45,141 nt of DNA from Treponema sp. (GTDB taxonomy: Bacteria; Spirochaetota; Spirochaetia; Treponematales; Breznakiellaceae): contig JAIROT010000214.1 in assembly GCA_031257385.1 (NCBI GenBank), positions 1-45,141 on the forward strand. Direction: 5' to 3'. The notes beneath the pieces were generated by a model. It made no database searches and was not told where the DNA came from. It saw only the letters and a program-made list of their open reading frames with translations. Below are positions 24,050 through 32,304 of this stretch, one piece after another. Numbering within the stretch: position 1 is the stretch's first letter; each line of letters starts with the position of its first letter. The translations under genes were made by a program, and so were the position numbers.

Positions 24050-24372
24050 TGTTTATTTGAAGGGAAATATCCGCAAACCTGCACCGTGGACGGCGCGCCG
24101 GAGGTTCCGCTGTACTTCCACTTTATAACCGTCGATAAGGCAGGCAAGAGGAGCGCCGTGGTGAACTACCTGGTTCCCTTGACGGTTCCGGTACAGCTTA
24201 CGAATCTGATGGGGAAGGTTACCGGCCCCAATTCGATAACGCTCAGCTGGACGACCCCCCCCCTGACGCTGACCTGCAGTATGTGGAGATCACCTGCGAA
24301 CCCTCCGCCGGGAAGGCGCGGACAGTGAACGCCGTTACCCTCCGCCCCGAAGATGTTGACGGCTCGCCGTAT
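24050..24372 (+). pseudogene. Fibronectin-III-like domain remnant, frameshifted at C9
   Basis: In one frame it reads DGAPEVPLYFHFITVDKAG, then LMGKVTGPNSITLSWTTPP, an FN3-like strand pattern. The frame then breaks at a run of nine C residues (about 24255-24263) and resumes one frame over as DADLQYVEITCEPSAGKA with DGSPYV. There is no start, no signal peptide and no downstream continuation, so it is a fragment of a larger surface protein. It overlaps the end of the integrase remnant. Confidence 0.45.
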
Positions 24373-24399
24373 GTTGTACGCCAAATATGCCGGCGCCGT

Positions 24400-25320
24400 T
24401 TCAGCAGTGACTTTCACTTTCCCGCAACACAGAAATTGTTTGTATCCCCATACCGCTTTCTCCGTGCCAAACGGGTGTTCCGCTACATAGGCCGTGACGG
24501 GAACCTTACCCGCACTCCCGCACTTAGGCGCCTTCGCTCCGTCCGCATCGGTGTAGTTATGCCTGACATGTATCAGTCCGCCCTCAATGTCCGCCCATTG
24601 CAAGCCCCGGATCTCCCCGCGTCAAAGTCCGCAGCCCAGCGAGAGCAGCACCGCCGCAGGCTGCCGGAGGTCCCCTCTTTCCGTGTTCAAGAGGCCGATC
24701 AACGCCCGAGCCTCATTTTCAGTCAGGACGCCTTTTTCAGTCCTCGCCTCCGCGCTGTTCTTTATATCCGCGCATGGATTGCTTTTTTACCAAGCCGCGC
24801 CGGAGCGCCTCTCCCATCGGCACCTTCACGCATTGGAGACAGATATTGATTCCCCGTGCCGAGAAGCCGCATCCGGAAAGCCATGTACGCCATTTTTCCA
24901 GTGCGTCCACAGTCAAACCATCAAGGGGCAAGCCGATGAAGGGAGTGTAGGAGTCTGTGGGGCTTTAGCCCAAATGATAAAGAAAATGCACAATTTTGTG
25001 CATTTTCTACCTTGCAGACTCCCAAAGGAGCCTAAAATCGGGGATTTTTGCGGTCAAAGGCCGCAAAAATCCACAAGTCCCGCAGGCTCGTAGGTATCGA
25101 TGCAGTTCTTTGTTTTACCCAGACAGTTTGCCGTATACGCAGCCGATATAGGCCGCCCTTGAGCTTTCCGGTCGGCGGGGTAGGTCTCGCCCCAGAAGGT
25201 TTTCAAAAAGGGAATAAGCATCCGTTCCGGCTTCGGCCTGTCGAAGGCCCCGGCAGCCAGCATAGATCGCGCCGTTCGCTCCGCCGGGGACTTTGGGCTT
25301 GTGACAGGAACCGCTGTAGA
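24400..25320 (-). pseudogene. Tyrosine recombinase (integrase) remnant interrupted by a MITE
   Basis: Pieces in order on the minus strand are as follows. An N-terminal arm and core region includes PFLKTFWGETYPADRKAQGR. The 139-bp element then intervenes. The core-binding part continues as LPLDGLTVDALEKWRTWLSG and FSARGINICLQCVKV. The catalytic part reads LTENEARALIGLL, LLSLGCGL-stop-RGEIRGLQWADI and GLIHVRHNYTDADG. The in-frame TGA at 24622-24624 replaces the expected catalytic Arg codon (CGA to TGA). There is also a frameshift near 24730, and no complete His-x-x-Arg/Tyr end is seen. Its closeness to tRNA-Gly suggests the remains of an island integrated at that tRNA. Confidence 0.75.
24951..25089 (+). 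mobile_element. MITE-like double-hairpin element, copy 1 (139 bp)
   Basis: The ends GAGTCTGTGGGG and (complement) GAGCCTGCGGGACTT are inverted repeats. The 4-bp target GTAG is present on both sides (24947-24950, 25090-25093). Inside, CAGACTCCC-AAA-GGAGCCT near 25015-25035 pairs with each outer end, so the element folds into two side-by-side hairpins. It has no coding capacity. It splits the integrase remnant: deleting it with one GTAG rejoins DTY to TPFIGLPLDG in one frame. Confidence 0.85.
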
Positions 25321-25361
25321 ACGTACCGAACCTGCCCTCGTATTACAAAGACTTACATCAA

Positions 25362-25433
25362 AGCGGCTGAACGGAGTCGAACCGTCGTCTCTAGCTTGGA
25401 AGGCTAGGGTAATAACCGTTATACGACAGCCGC
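25362..25433 (-). tRNA. tRNA-Gly (anticodon UCC)
   Basis: The acceptor arms GCGGCTG (25427-25433) and CAGCCGC pair, with discriminator T at 25362. The anticodon stem-loop CTAGC-CTTCCAA-GCTAG gives UCC, and the T arm contains GGTTCGACTCC. CCA is not encoded. An integrase remnant lies about 40 bp past its 3' end. Confidence 0.95.
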
Positions 25434-25491
25434 GAAACTGCGGCGCGCACCGCGCCGGCAGTTAAAATGCTGCCAGGAAACAATGATTTTG

Positions 25492-26289
25492 TCAAGGCTG
25501 CCGCCCCGTCTTGCCGATGCCTTCCGCCACCCATGAAATAATCACCGCGAGCCGTTTGCTGATGGCCGAAGGTATATCAATTTTTGAGGCGACAAAGTCC
25601 GAGACATCGGCGCCGGCCAGGCCGTATATCAAAACACCTTCCGCTATCGGTTCAAAATAAAGCTGGGCGGTGAATTGTTCTTCCCTAATAACCGGAACAA
25701 AAAGGTAGGTTAAATTTTTATAGTTTGATAAAAGGTACCTTATGCCGTAATTATCCACGGTCATATCTCCCCGGTAATAGGAATTCCCGAAATTGACATC
25801 CCTGAGTCTGATAAAAACCGTTTCCGTCCGGGGAACGGCGGAAGCCGGGCGCGGGTCAGGAACCGGCGTGTTTTTTTTCGCGCTTTCCAGACGGGTAGCG
25901 TCCTCAAAAAGCGGGATTTGTTTCCCGCGGGTTTCGGAAAAGTACAGCCTGCCCTTGAGTTTCCGGACATTTCCCAGCGCGTTGTATATGTCGGGAAGGG
26001 TGACTGTATCGGGCGTTTGGGGAATTACCAAAAGGGATTCTATGAAAAAGGCCGGTTTTTTATCCAGAACGGCGGCGCTGATCCGCGGATCAAGCCCTGC
26101 GGCAGCCGCCCCCCCGGTAACGCTGAGGCCCGAAGCGTCAACTGAAGATCCAAAATAACCGGCGTCCGAAAATACCGTTTCCCGTATCCCCGCCGGCAGA
26201 CCCGGAAATATGGCGTCAAAAGAGCGAATTTCGGCAAAGAGCGGCAATGACACGCAAGATACAAAAACACAGAGCAGTTTTTTCAGCAT
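25492..26289 (-). CDS. Exported treponemal protein (possibly DUF6675)
   Basis: This is a 265-residue protein with a clear signal peptide (residues 1-19, MLKKLLCVFVSCVSLPLFA, cleavage after FA). The mature part begins EIRSFDAIFPGLPAGIRETV. It contains LPDIYNALGNVRKLKGRLYF, DATRLESAKKN, VFIRLRDVNFGNSYYRGDM and YLLSNYKNLTYLFVPVIREE. It recalls the treponemal family I know as DUF6675; this is from memory and uncertain. Function is unknown; the location is probably periplasm or outer membrane. The ATG overlaps the WbaP-type gene's TAA by one base, so the two share a transcript and the protein may relate to envelope polysaccharide. Confidence 0.75.
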   Translation of the reverse strand: MLKKLLCVFVSCVSLPLFAEIRSFDAIFPGLPAGIRETVFSDAGYFGSSVDASGLSVTGGAAAAGLDPRISAAVLDKKPAFFIESLLVIPQTPDTVTLPDIYNALGNVRKLKGRLYFSETRGKQIPLFEDATRLESAKKNTPVPDPRPASAVPRTETVFIRLRDVNFGNSYYRGDMTVDNYGIRYLLSNYKNLTYLFVPVIREEQFTAQLYFEPIAEGVLIYGLAGADVSDFVASKIDIPSAISKRLAVIISWVAEGIGKTGRQP

Positions 26290-27731
26290 TAATACGCTCC
26301 CTTGCCTTTTATAACAACGCCGAAGGTCTTAAACAACACCCAAAGATCAAGCCAGACAGACCAGCTTTGCAGATAATAGGTGTCATAGGAAACCCGGTCA
26401 TTATACCCCTTGTCGGACCTGCCCGATACCTGCCAGAGTCCGGTAAGGCCGGGCAACACCGAAAAAACACGGCTGTAATTCTCGCCGTATTTTTCAATTT
26501 CGGCGTCCACAATGGGGCGGGGACCTATCAGGCTCATCTCCCCCTTCAGTACATTGATAAGCTGGGGAAATTCGTCAAAACTGGTACGCCGGAGGAAACG
26601 GCCGATTTTCGTTACCCTGGGATCGTTCCTGAGTTTGCGGTTCGTTTCCCATTCCCTGCGGATTTCAGGATCCCTTTCAAGGAGTTTTTCCAGCCGTTCG
26701 GCGGAATCGGTAACCATGGAACGGAATTTATACGCGGTAAAATGCCCGCCGTTTTTCCCCAGCCGTTTGTGTCCGTACAGGACAGGCCCCGGAGAACTCA
26801 GCTTAATCAGCGCGGCGATGAGCAGGAGCAGGGGCAGTACCAGAAGTCCGCCAAAAACGGCAATAAAGATATCCATAAAACGCTTAATCCCCAGGTTCCA
26901 GGGCATTTTGAGTTTATGGCTGGTTACAAAGCCCAGTACGCCGTTAAAATCCCGAACCGACATCCAGATATTGGTAACGCTGAAAAAGTGGGGGATCAGC
27001 ACGTTATAGCGGAAGGCCGAAACCGAATCATTCAAAAGCTTTTTCAGCTTCCCGCTGTCCAGCTGGGGCATTGCCACAATAGCCATTTTTATATTGTAGC
27101 GCTTTACAATTTCAGGTCCCGCGCCGGTATCGTGAATTACGGGGATGCCCCGGTATTCCTCGATCCCTTCCTGCCCGTCGTCAAGAATCAGCGTCGGGAT
27201 ATAGCCGGTTCTGGCGCTGCCCAAAAGGCAGTCAATTACCAGCCTGCCGGTAGCGCCGCTGCCGTAGATAACCGCCGGTATGCCGCCCAGCCGGGTTTTG
27301 TGAAGCAGCCAGTGGGTTACGCTCCGCATGGTAAGCAAAATCGTGGTAGAAAAAACGAAACTGACAATAAAAGCGAGTGAGATAGAGTCCCAGTCCTGGT
27401 CTTCGATAAACCTGGACAGGATAATGCCGCCGTGGGCCATAAAGGAGCCTATGCTAAAACGCCTCAGTTCCTCCGCTGGGGCAAGGGAAATTCCCGGATA
27501 GAGATTCAAAATCTGAAAAATCAAAATAAAAACCGGCAGGTACGGCCAATAGGTAACAAAGGACTTGAAATTGATAATCGAAAAATCATACAGGTTGACC
27601 CAAAAGAAGCCCCAGCCGAAGGACAACATAACCCCCAGAAGATCGGACAGGACAAAGGCTGTGGTTGTAAGAGACGAGCTGGTCCGCCGGTATCTGGTAC
27701 GGTACCACACATCAAATTCCGAAAGGATCAT
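26289..27731 (-). CDS. WbaP-type polyprenyl glycosylphosphotransferase
   Basis: This is a 480-residue inner-membrane enzyme that transfers a sugar 1-phosphate (galactose in WbaP) to undecaprenyl phosphate, the first step of O-antigen or exopolysaccharide synthesis. Four hydrophobic segments lie in residues ~20-155. A CoA-binding-like domain follows (GGIPAVIYGSGATGRLVIDC, ~170-190). The membrane hairpin FIAVFGGLLVLPLLLLIAAL and the catalytic sugar-transferase domain come next (YKFRSMVTDSAERLEKLLE, RRTSFDEFPQLINVLKGEMS, LIGPRP). The start is an ATG at 27731 without a strong ribosome site. TTGCCA, 17 bp and CATCTT lie 6 nt upstream of it. The exported protein gene follows with a 1-bp overlap. 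Confidence 0.9.
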   Translation of the reverse strand: MILSEFDVWYRTRYRRTSSSLTTTAFVLSDLLGVMLSFGWGFFWVNLYDFSIINFKSFVTYWPYLPVFILIFQILNLYPGISLAPAEELRRFSIGSFMAHGGIILSRFIEDQDWDSISLAFIVSFVFSTTILLTMRSVTHWLLHKTRLGGIPAVIYGSGATGRLVIDCLLGSARTGYIPTLILDDGQEGIEEYRGIPVIHDTGAGPEIVKRYNIKMAIVAMPQLDSGKLKKLLNDSVSAFRYNVLIPHFFSVTNIWMSVRDFNGVLGFVTSHKLKMPWNLGIKRFMDIFIAVFGGLLVLPLLLLIAALIKLSSPGPVLYGHKRLGKNGGHFTAYKFRSMVTDSAERLEKLLERDPEIRREWETNRKLRNDPRVTKIGRFLRRTSFDEFPQLINVLKGEMSLIGPRPIVDAEIEKYGENYSRVFSVLPGLTGLWQVSGRSDKGYNDRVSYDTYYLQSWSVWLDLWVLFKTFGVVIKGKGAY

Positions 27732-28142
27732 GCCTATAAGATGACGAAAAATCAGGCTTTTGGCAATATTCCTGTGACAGGCGGGCGCATGGGGCGGAAG
27801 ATTTTCCCGCCCCGCTTTCCCCCGCGCTCCGGCGTTTACAGCCGCCTTTGCGCCGCCTTCCGTATACGCGCCAAGCCGTCCGCCAGGACGGCACATAAAT
27901 CATGAAGAAAAATCCACCGTTGCGTCGAATGAGTCCAAAGAAGGAGGTCAAAAAAGGGGTTTGAAGTAAAAACTTTTTCGAAAGTCTGGTTTAATACCCC
28001 GCGGCTTGCCGCGCGGAGGCTCATCGGCTTCGCGGTAAAAATTCCGGTTTTTCACCGGTACGATAGTCAAAATGACGCGCCGTCCCTGACGGCGCGTCCG
28101 CATCGTATTATACGGCGGCGTTTTTTATGTTACACTGTCTGT
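27732..28142. repeat. Divergent intergenic region with third 48-bp repeat and a strong hairpin
   Basis: This 411-bp gap between divergent genes holds no supported gene. The 48-bp dispersed repeat lies at 27977-28024, almost identical to 2902-2949. A stem CCGGT/ACCGG follows near 28043-28059. A perfect 11-bp stem GACGCGCCGTC/GACGGCGCGTC with loop CCT lies at 28074-28098. The obgE promoter region then begins (TACACT at 28131-28136, 6 nt before the ATG). Confidence 0.65.
28131..28136 (+). promoter_or_regulatory. -10 box of obgE (leaderless type)
   Basis: TACACT ends 6 nt before the obgE ATG at 28143, the same spacing as for cheR and the YjfB-like gene. No convincing -35 box is seen at 16-18 bp (TTATAC at 28108-28113 is weak), and no Shine-Dalgarno sequence precedes the ATG. 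Confidence 0.4.
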
Positions 28143-29216
28143 ATGGAAAAATTCGCCGACGAAGCGGTGATTGAGGTTTCCTCCGGCTCAGGGGGGAACG
28201 GCTGCGCGGCCTTCCGGCGGGAAAAGTACGTGCCCAGGGGCGGGCCTTCAGGCGGGGACGGGGGCAGGGGAGGGGATGTGGTGTTTACGATCCGCCGCAA
28301 CCTTCGTACCCTGGCCCACCTGCGCTACAAGCGCGTTTTTAAGGCCGAAAACGGCCGGGACGGCGGGGGCGGCGGCCGCTACGGCAGAAACGGAGGGGCC
28401 GTGATCATTCCCCTGCCGCCCGGTTCCCTTATCCGCGATGCCGAAACCGGAGCGCTGATTAGGGATTTCAGCGGCGGGGAGGATGACTTTGTGTTTCTCA
28501 AGGGGGGGAACGGCGGCTGGGGGAATATCCATTTCAAATCCCCGGTAAACCAGGCGCCCCGCAAGGCCCTGCCGGGCCAGCCCGGTAAGACGGCGCTGCT
28601 CAGGGTAGAACTGCGGATTATGGCGGACATAGGCCTTGTGGGCTTCCCCAACGCGGGGAAATCAAGCCTCCTGGACCGCTTTACCAATGCCCGGCCCAAA
28701 ATCGCCCCCTATCCCTTCACCACGAAAATCCCCAACCTGGGGGTGCTCACCGTGGGGGCCTCCGTCCGTGATGGGGCCGGCGGCAGGGACATCATTCTGG
28801 CCGACATTCCGGGGCTTATTGAGGGCGCTTCGGCGGGGGCCGGGCTGGGCATCCGCTTTCTCAAACACATATCCCGCACCGCCGCCCTGGCTTTCCTTGT
28901 CGATCTTTCCGATGATAATTTCCTGGCGGCGTTTGACGTGCTCCTGGGGGAGCTTGAGGCTTTTTCCCCGGCGCTGCTGAAAAAAAAGCGGCTCCTTCTG
29001 GGGACCAAAACCGATCTGAGCGAAAGCGAAGGGCGGCTCGCCGAACTTGCCGCCAAATACCCCGCCGAGCAAGTCCGCGGCATTTCGGTTTTTTCCGGTG
29101 AGGGGATAACGGAACTGGCTGCGGACATAGCGCGCCTCACCGAAGCGGCGGAGAAAGAAGCCGTTCCCGCGGGAAGATTCCCCGTATCTTCTTTGCCCTG
29201 GACGGGCTGGAAATAG
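28143..29216 (+). CDS. obgE: GTPase ObgE
   Basis: This is a 357-residue essential GTPase of 50S ribosome assembly and stress control, cytoplasmic. The glycine-rich Obg domain covers residues ~1-158 (GSGGNGCAAFRREKYVPRGG, GGDGGRGGDV). The G domain then shows G1 GFPNAGKSS (~167-175), the switch II/G3 DIPGLIEGASAGAGLG and the G4-like TKTDL. The protein ends ~30 residues after the G domain, so the variable C-terminal domain is nearly absent. The usual neighbours rpmA and rplU are not here; the gene stands alone, divergent from the WbaP-type gene. The start has no ribosome site. Confidence 0.95.
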   Translation: MEKFADEAVIEVSSGSGGNGCAAFRREKYVPRGGPSGGDGGRGGDVVFTIRRNLRTLAHLRYKRVFKAENGRDGGGGGRYGRNGGAVIIPLPPGSLIRDAETGALIRDFSGGEDDFVFLKGGNGGWGNIHFKSPVNQAPRKALPGQPGKTALLRVELRIMADIGLVGFPNAGKSSLLDRFTNARPKIAPYPFTTKIPNLGVLTVGASVRDGAGGRDIILADIPGLIEGASAGAGLGIRFLKHISRTAALAFLVDLSDDNFLAAFDVLLGELEAFSPALLKKKRLLLGTKTDLSESEGRLAELAAKYPAEQVRGISVFSGEGITELAADIARLTEAAEKEAVPAGRFPVSSLPWTGWK

Positions 29217-29392
29217 CCGGCATATAGGCGGCGGCGCGGAAAGATACCCTGGACCGGCCCTCCGCTCCGCCTTGCGCCCTTTTACAATGTCCGCTGCCTG
29301 ACGAAAACTGCGGGCCGTGATTTTTTCAGGGTTTCGTTGACTGGAAGGCGGGGTACATATCGAACGGGCCTCCGGTCAAGTAATTAGACCGG
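29217..29392. other. Intergenic stretch with no recognisable feature
   Basis: The 176 bp between the obgE stop and the MITE at 29393 hold no supported gene, RNA or clear terminator. A TTTTTT run near 29322 lies after GGGCCGTGA but has no matching stem. Confidence 0.4.
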
Positions 29393-29532
29393 GAGTTTGT
29401 GGGACTTTGCCCCTAAAATTAAATATTTTTGCAATTTATTGCAAAAATATACCTTACAAACTCCCAAAGGAGCCTCGAAATGCGTGAAATTACACAATTC
29501 TCTTCTCGGATTACGCAAAGTCCCACAGGCTC
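29393..29532 (+). mobile_element. MITE-like double-hairpin element, copy 2 (140 bp)
   Basis: The ends GAGTTTGTGGGACTTTG and (complement) GAGCCTGTGGGACTTTG are inverted repeats with two differences. CCGG lies on both sides (29389-29392, 29533-29536). The centre again reads ACAAACTCCC-AAA-GGAGCCT. The left stem has changed on both arms relative to copy 1 (TCTG/CAGA to TTTG/CAAA), which keeps pairing. The loop regions differ strongly from copy 1. It lies 16 bp past the aminotransferase stop and may serve as its transcript end. Confidence 0.8.
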
Positions 29533-29551
29533 CCGGATACCGCGGGGAGGC

Positions 29552-30856
29552 TTATTCGGCAAGCTCTTCCGCCGCGCGGTAAATAAGCGCGTACACTTCG
29601 TCAATGCACTCGTCGTCAAGGGCGGAAAAAGCGACCCGCAAGGTACGTTTGTCTATCGCGATAGTGCCCACCCCGTAAGTATGCAGCAATTTATACCGAA
29701 GCGATTCGGCGTCAACATTTTTGCATTTGAAGCTCATGAAGTAGCCGGAATTAAACGGCATGGGCTGCAGCGCGCCGCGGCCTTTTTGGGCGTCTACCAG
29801 GGCGCGCACTTTTTTATAGCGGCCTTCTATGACGGCGCGGCAGGCGGCCTTTTCCGCCCGCAGCGTGTCCGCGTCTATAGAGTATATTTTTTGCAGCATA
29901 TTCTGCGCTACCGTGGATGAACACGAAATCGTGGAACGTATCACCGACATCGTCTTTTTGACAAGAACGTCGTAATGGGAACCGGAAAGATTCTTGCCCG
30001 CGAAAGTAACAAACCCGCAGCGCAGCCCCCACGCGAAATCTTCCTTGGTGGCGCCGTCGATTTTCGCGGCGAACACATTTTCATGCATATCCGCAAGATA
30101 AGCGAACAGCGAATTTTCCTCGATATCTTCCTCAAAACGGAGGCCAAAGTAAGCGTCATCGCAAATCACTAAAACCCCGGCCCCCTTTTCGGCAATGCCG
30201 CGCACCATGGCGCATATCTCTTTTGCTTCCCGCACGGTGGGCGAATACCCCGTCGGATTTTGCGGAAAATTCAAAATAACGCGGACAAAACCCGTTTTTT
30301 GCGCCTCTTCGGTCATGGCTTTCCGCAGCGCGGACAAATCCATTCCGCTTTCGTTAAACATATCCACAAGACGCAAATTGCCGCCCCGCCGCGCCTGCGC
30401 AATCAGCGCATAGTTATCCCACGATGGATTTGCCGCCAAAAGGGTCTGTCCCTCATCCAAAAACAGATCGCACACAGCGCTTATACCCGCCGTCAATCCG
30501 GATACGACCGCCGGCTGCGAAAAAGCGGCGTCCCCCAGCGCGGGATTCTTGCGCCGCAATTCACCCGCCCAGAATTCCCGCAGCGCGGGGATACCCGCTG
30601 TCGGCGCGTAAGAGACAATTTCACCCGCGCTCAGGAGCGGCGCCTGTTTTTGCAGGGGAGACAAAATCAGCGGCGTTTTGTGCTTTACCGCGATCCCGAG
30701 CGTGCCGTCAGCAACCCTGCCGAACTGCTTTGCCTCAGCCCCCTGCGCGATTATGCCCTTGGGGAAATACAGCCTTTTACCCATACCGGAAAGCAGCGCC
30801 CCGGGCGTCGTACCCTGTAAAACCTCGTTTAATTCCCGCGCCAATTCATGTTCCAT
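29552..30856 (-). CDS. Class I/II aminotransferase (PLP-dependent)
   Basis: This is a 434-residue fold-type I PLP enzyme. LYFPKGIIAQGAEAKQFG lies near the start. YAPTAGIPALREFWAGEL (~83-100) precedes the aspartate/alanine aminotransferase-like blocks VVSGLTAGISAVCDLFLDEG, NFPQNPTGYSP and CDDAYFGL. The PLP lysine is probably in KIDGATKEDFAWGLRCGF (~266-283), as S/T-K-x-x-x-x-x-G-x-R-x-G. The substrate is not readable; it resembles aspartate/aromatic-type aminotransferases of anaerobes. The ribosome site AAGGAA precedes the ATG. It follows the symporter gene in the same direction, separated by a strong hairpin. That suggests import of a dicarboxylate or amino acid and its transamination. The stop TAA is followed by GCCTCC, as at the 48-bp repeats. 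Confidence 0.88.
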   Translation of the reverse strand: MEHELARELNEVLQGTTPGALLSGMGKRLYFPKGIIAQGAEAKQFGRVADGTLGIAVKHKTPLILSPLQKQAPLLSAGEIVSYAPTAGIPALREFWAGELRRKNPALGDAAFSQPAVVSGLTAGISAVCDLFLDEGQTLLAANPSWDNYALIAQARRGGNLRLVDMFNESGMDLSALRKAMTEEAQKTGFVRVILNFPQNPTGYSPTVREAKEICAMVRGIAEKGAGVLVICDDAYFGLRFEEDIEENSLFAYLADMHENVFAAKIDGATKEDFAWGLRCGFVTFAGKNLSGSHYDVLVKKTMSVIRSTISCSSTVAQNMLQKIYSIDADTLRAEKAACRAVIEGRYKKVRALVDAQKGRGALQPMPFNSGYFMSFKCKNVDAESLRYKLLHTYGVGTIAIDKRTLRVAFSALDDECIDEVYALIYRAAEELAE

Positions 30857-30878
30857 GAATGTAATTCCTTTTGTTTTT

Positions 30879-30919
30879 GGAAGGGGAGGGCAATCGGCTT
30901 ACCGATTCCCTCCCCTTCC
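30879..30919. terminator. Strong hairpin between symporter and aminotransferase genes
   Basis: The arms GGAAGGGGAGGG (30879-30890) and CCCTCCCCTTCC (30908-30919) pair perfectly, and ATCGG/CCGAT continue the stem inside. It lies between two minus-strand genes. No T tract follows in either direction, so partial termination or mRNA-end stabilisation of the symporter message is more likely than full termination. Confidence 0.55.
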
Positions 30920-30946
30920 GTGGTCAATTTGAGTCTCCGGAGCGGG

Positions 30947-32233
30947 CTACTTCCACTTTGTCTTGTCTAACTCTTTCATCCTTGAAGCCACTACGGTGGT
31001 GCAGGCAAGGTCGCCGGTAACATTGAGAGCGGTGCGTCCCATGTCAAGCAGGGCGTCAATGCCTAGAATCATCGCGTAAGCGCCGGCCACGACACTGCCC
31101 GCCGTAACGGGGAGGCCGATTGAGTCAAGAACGAGGAGCAGCATGATGGCCCCCGCGCCGGGAACGCCCGCCGTACCGATGCTTGCCAGCGTGGCGGTAA
31201 CTACGATTATGCCCATTTGGGAGATGTTGAAACCGTGACCCCAGACGGAGAGCGCGATAAAGGTGGCGCAGACGCCCTGGTAGATAGCGGTCCCGTCCAT
31301 GTTAATCGTGGCGCCGAGCGGCAGGGAAAACGAGTAGATATCTTTGGGGATGCCGAGATTCTCCGCCGCTTCCATGGTCACCGGCAGCGTGCCGTTGGAA
31401 CTGCGGGTAACGAAGGCGGTAATGAACGGATCCTTGGCGTCACGGAAGTACCGCTTGATGGGCAGTTTGCCGTAGAATTTAACCATGCCCAGATATACGA
31501 TGATTACGTGCAGGGCGTAGCCGATGAAACAGGCCGCCGTTACAATACCCAGGCTGCCCACAACCTTGGGTCCGTTTGTGGCAAAGACCACGGCAACCAG
31601 GGAAAGAACGCCGATGGGGGCGTACTGCATGATCCCTTTGATGATGAGCATCATTACTTCGGCAGCACCGTCAAAGAAATTGTACAGCACGGTGGCGGCT
31701 TTCACCTTGCGCTCGTCACCGGATATACGCAGATAGGATATGGCCATACCGATAACCAGCGCGGCGAAGATAACCGCCAGAACCGTCTCGTTGACAATGG
31801 CCTGCATGATGCTCGTGGGAACGATGGCAAGCAGCGTCGCCGATAGTTTTGGCGCCGTGACATCTCTGGCGGCGGCATCCGCCACATTGGCAAGCTGGGC
31901 GGAAGGCTGGAATACCGCCCCCATCGCAAGACCGATGGCAACGGCGACCGCCGAGGTTATCAGGTAAATGACTATGACGCGGATACCCACCTTGCCCAGA
32001 TTAGCCGGACTGACCGATGATGCTCCGACAATCAGCGTGGATACAATGATCGGCATCATAATCATCTTGAGCAGACGGACAAAGAGATCGCCGAAAGGCG
32101 TTATCCAAAGGATCTTTTCCTTGAACACCAGTCCCAGGATGATACCCAGCACCAGTCCAATGAGAATCCGGTACAGCAGGTTAAAATCAAAATACCAGCT
32201 GTACCATTTTTTTGCGGAACTTTTCTCACTCAT
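30947..32233 (-). CDS. Dicarboxylate/amino acid:cation symporter (DAACS family)
   Basis: This is a 428-residue inner-membrane protein with about eight transmembrane segments and two re-entrant loops. The first hairpin loop carries SSNGTLPVTM (residues ~279-288), corresponding to SSSATLP in GltPh-type carriers. The unwound TM7 motif is ATINMDGTA (~309-317). TM8 carries DALLDMGRTALNVTGDLA (~390-407), with the Asp and Asn of the substrate and Na+ sites. It would import glutamate, aspartate or C4-dicarboxylates with Na+ or H+. GGAGG precedes the ATG. A consensus promoter lies 70 nt upstream. Confidence 0.94.
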   Translation of the reverse strand: MSEKSSAKKWYSWYFDFNLLYRILIGLVLGIILGLVFKEKILWITPFGDLFVRLLKMIMMPIIVSTLIVGASSVSPANLGKVGIRVIVIYLITSAVAVAIGLAMGAVFQPSAQLANVADAAARDVTAPKLSATLLAIVPTSIMQAIVNETVLAVIFAALVIGMAISYLRISGDERKVKAATVLYNFFDGAAEVMMLIIKGIMQYAPIGVLSLVAVVFATNGPKVVGSLGIVTAACFIGYALHVIIVYLGMVKFYGKLPIKRYFRDAKDPFITAFVTRSSNGTLPVTMEAAENLGIPKDIYSFSLPLGATINMDGTAIYQGVCATFIALSVWGHGFNISQMGIIVVTATLASIGTAGVPGAGAIMLLLVLDSIGLPVTAGSVVAGAYAMILGIDALLDMGRTALNVTGDLACTTVVASRMKELDKTKWK

Positions 32234-32304
32234 GTCAGCCTCCAGATAAAATAGATTCGAATTTTTTTGACGCTAAACCGCGTTTTCGAAAATTCAGATA
32301 TTCA

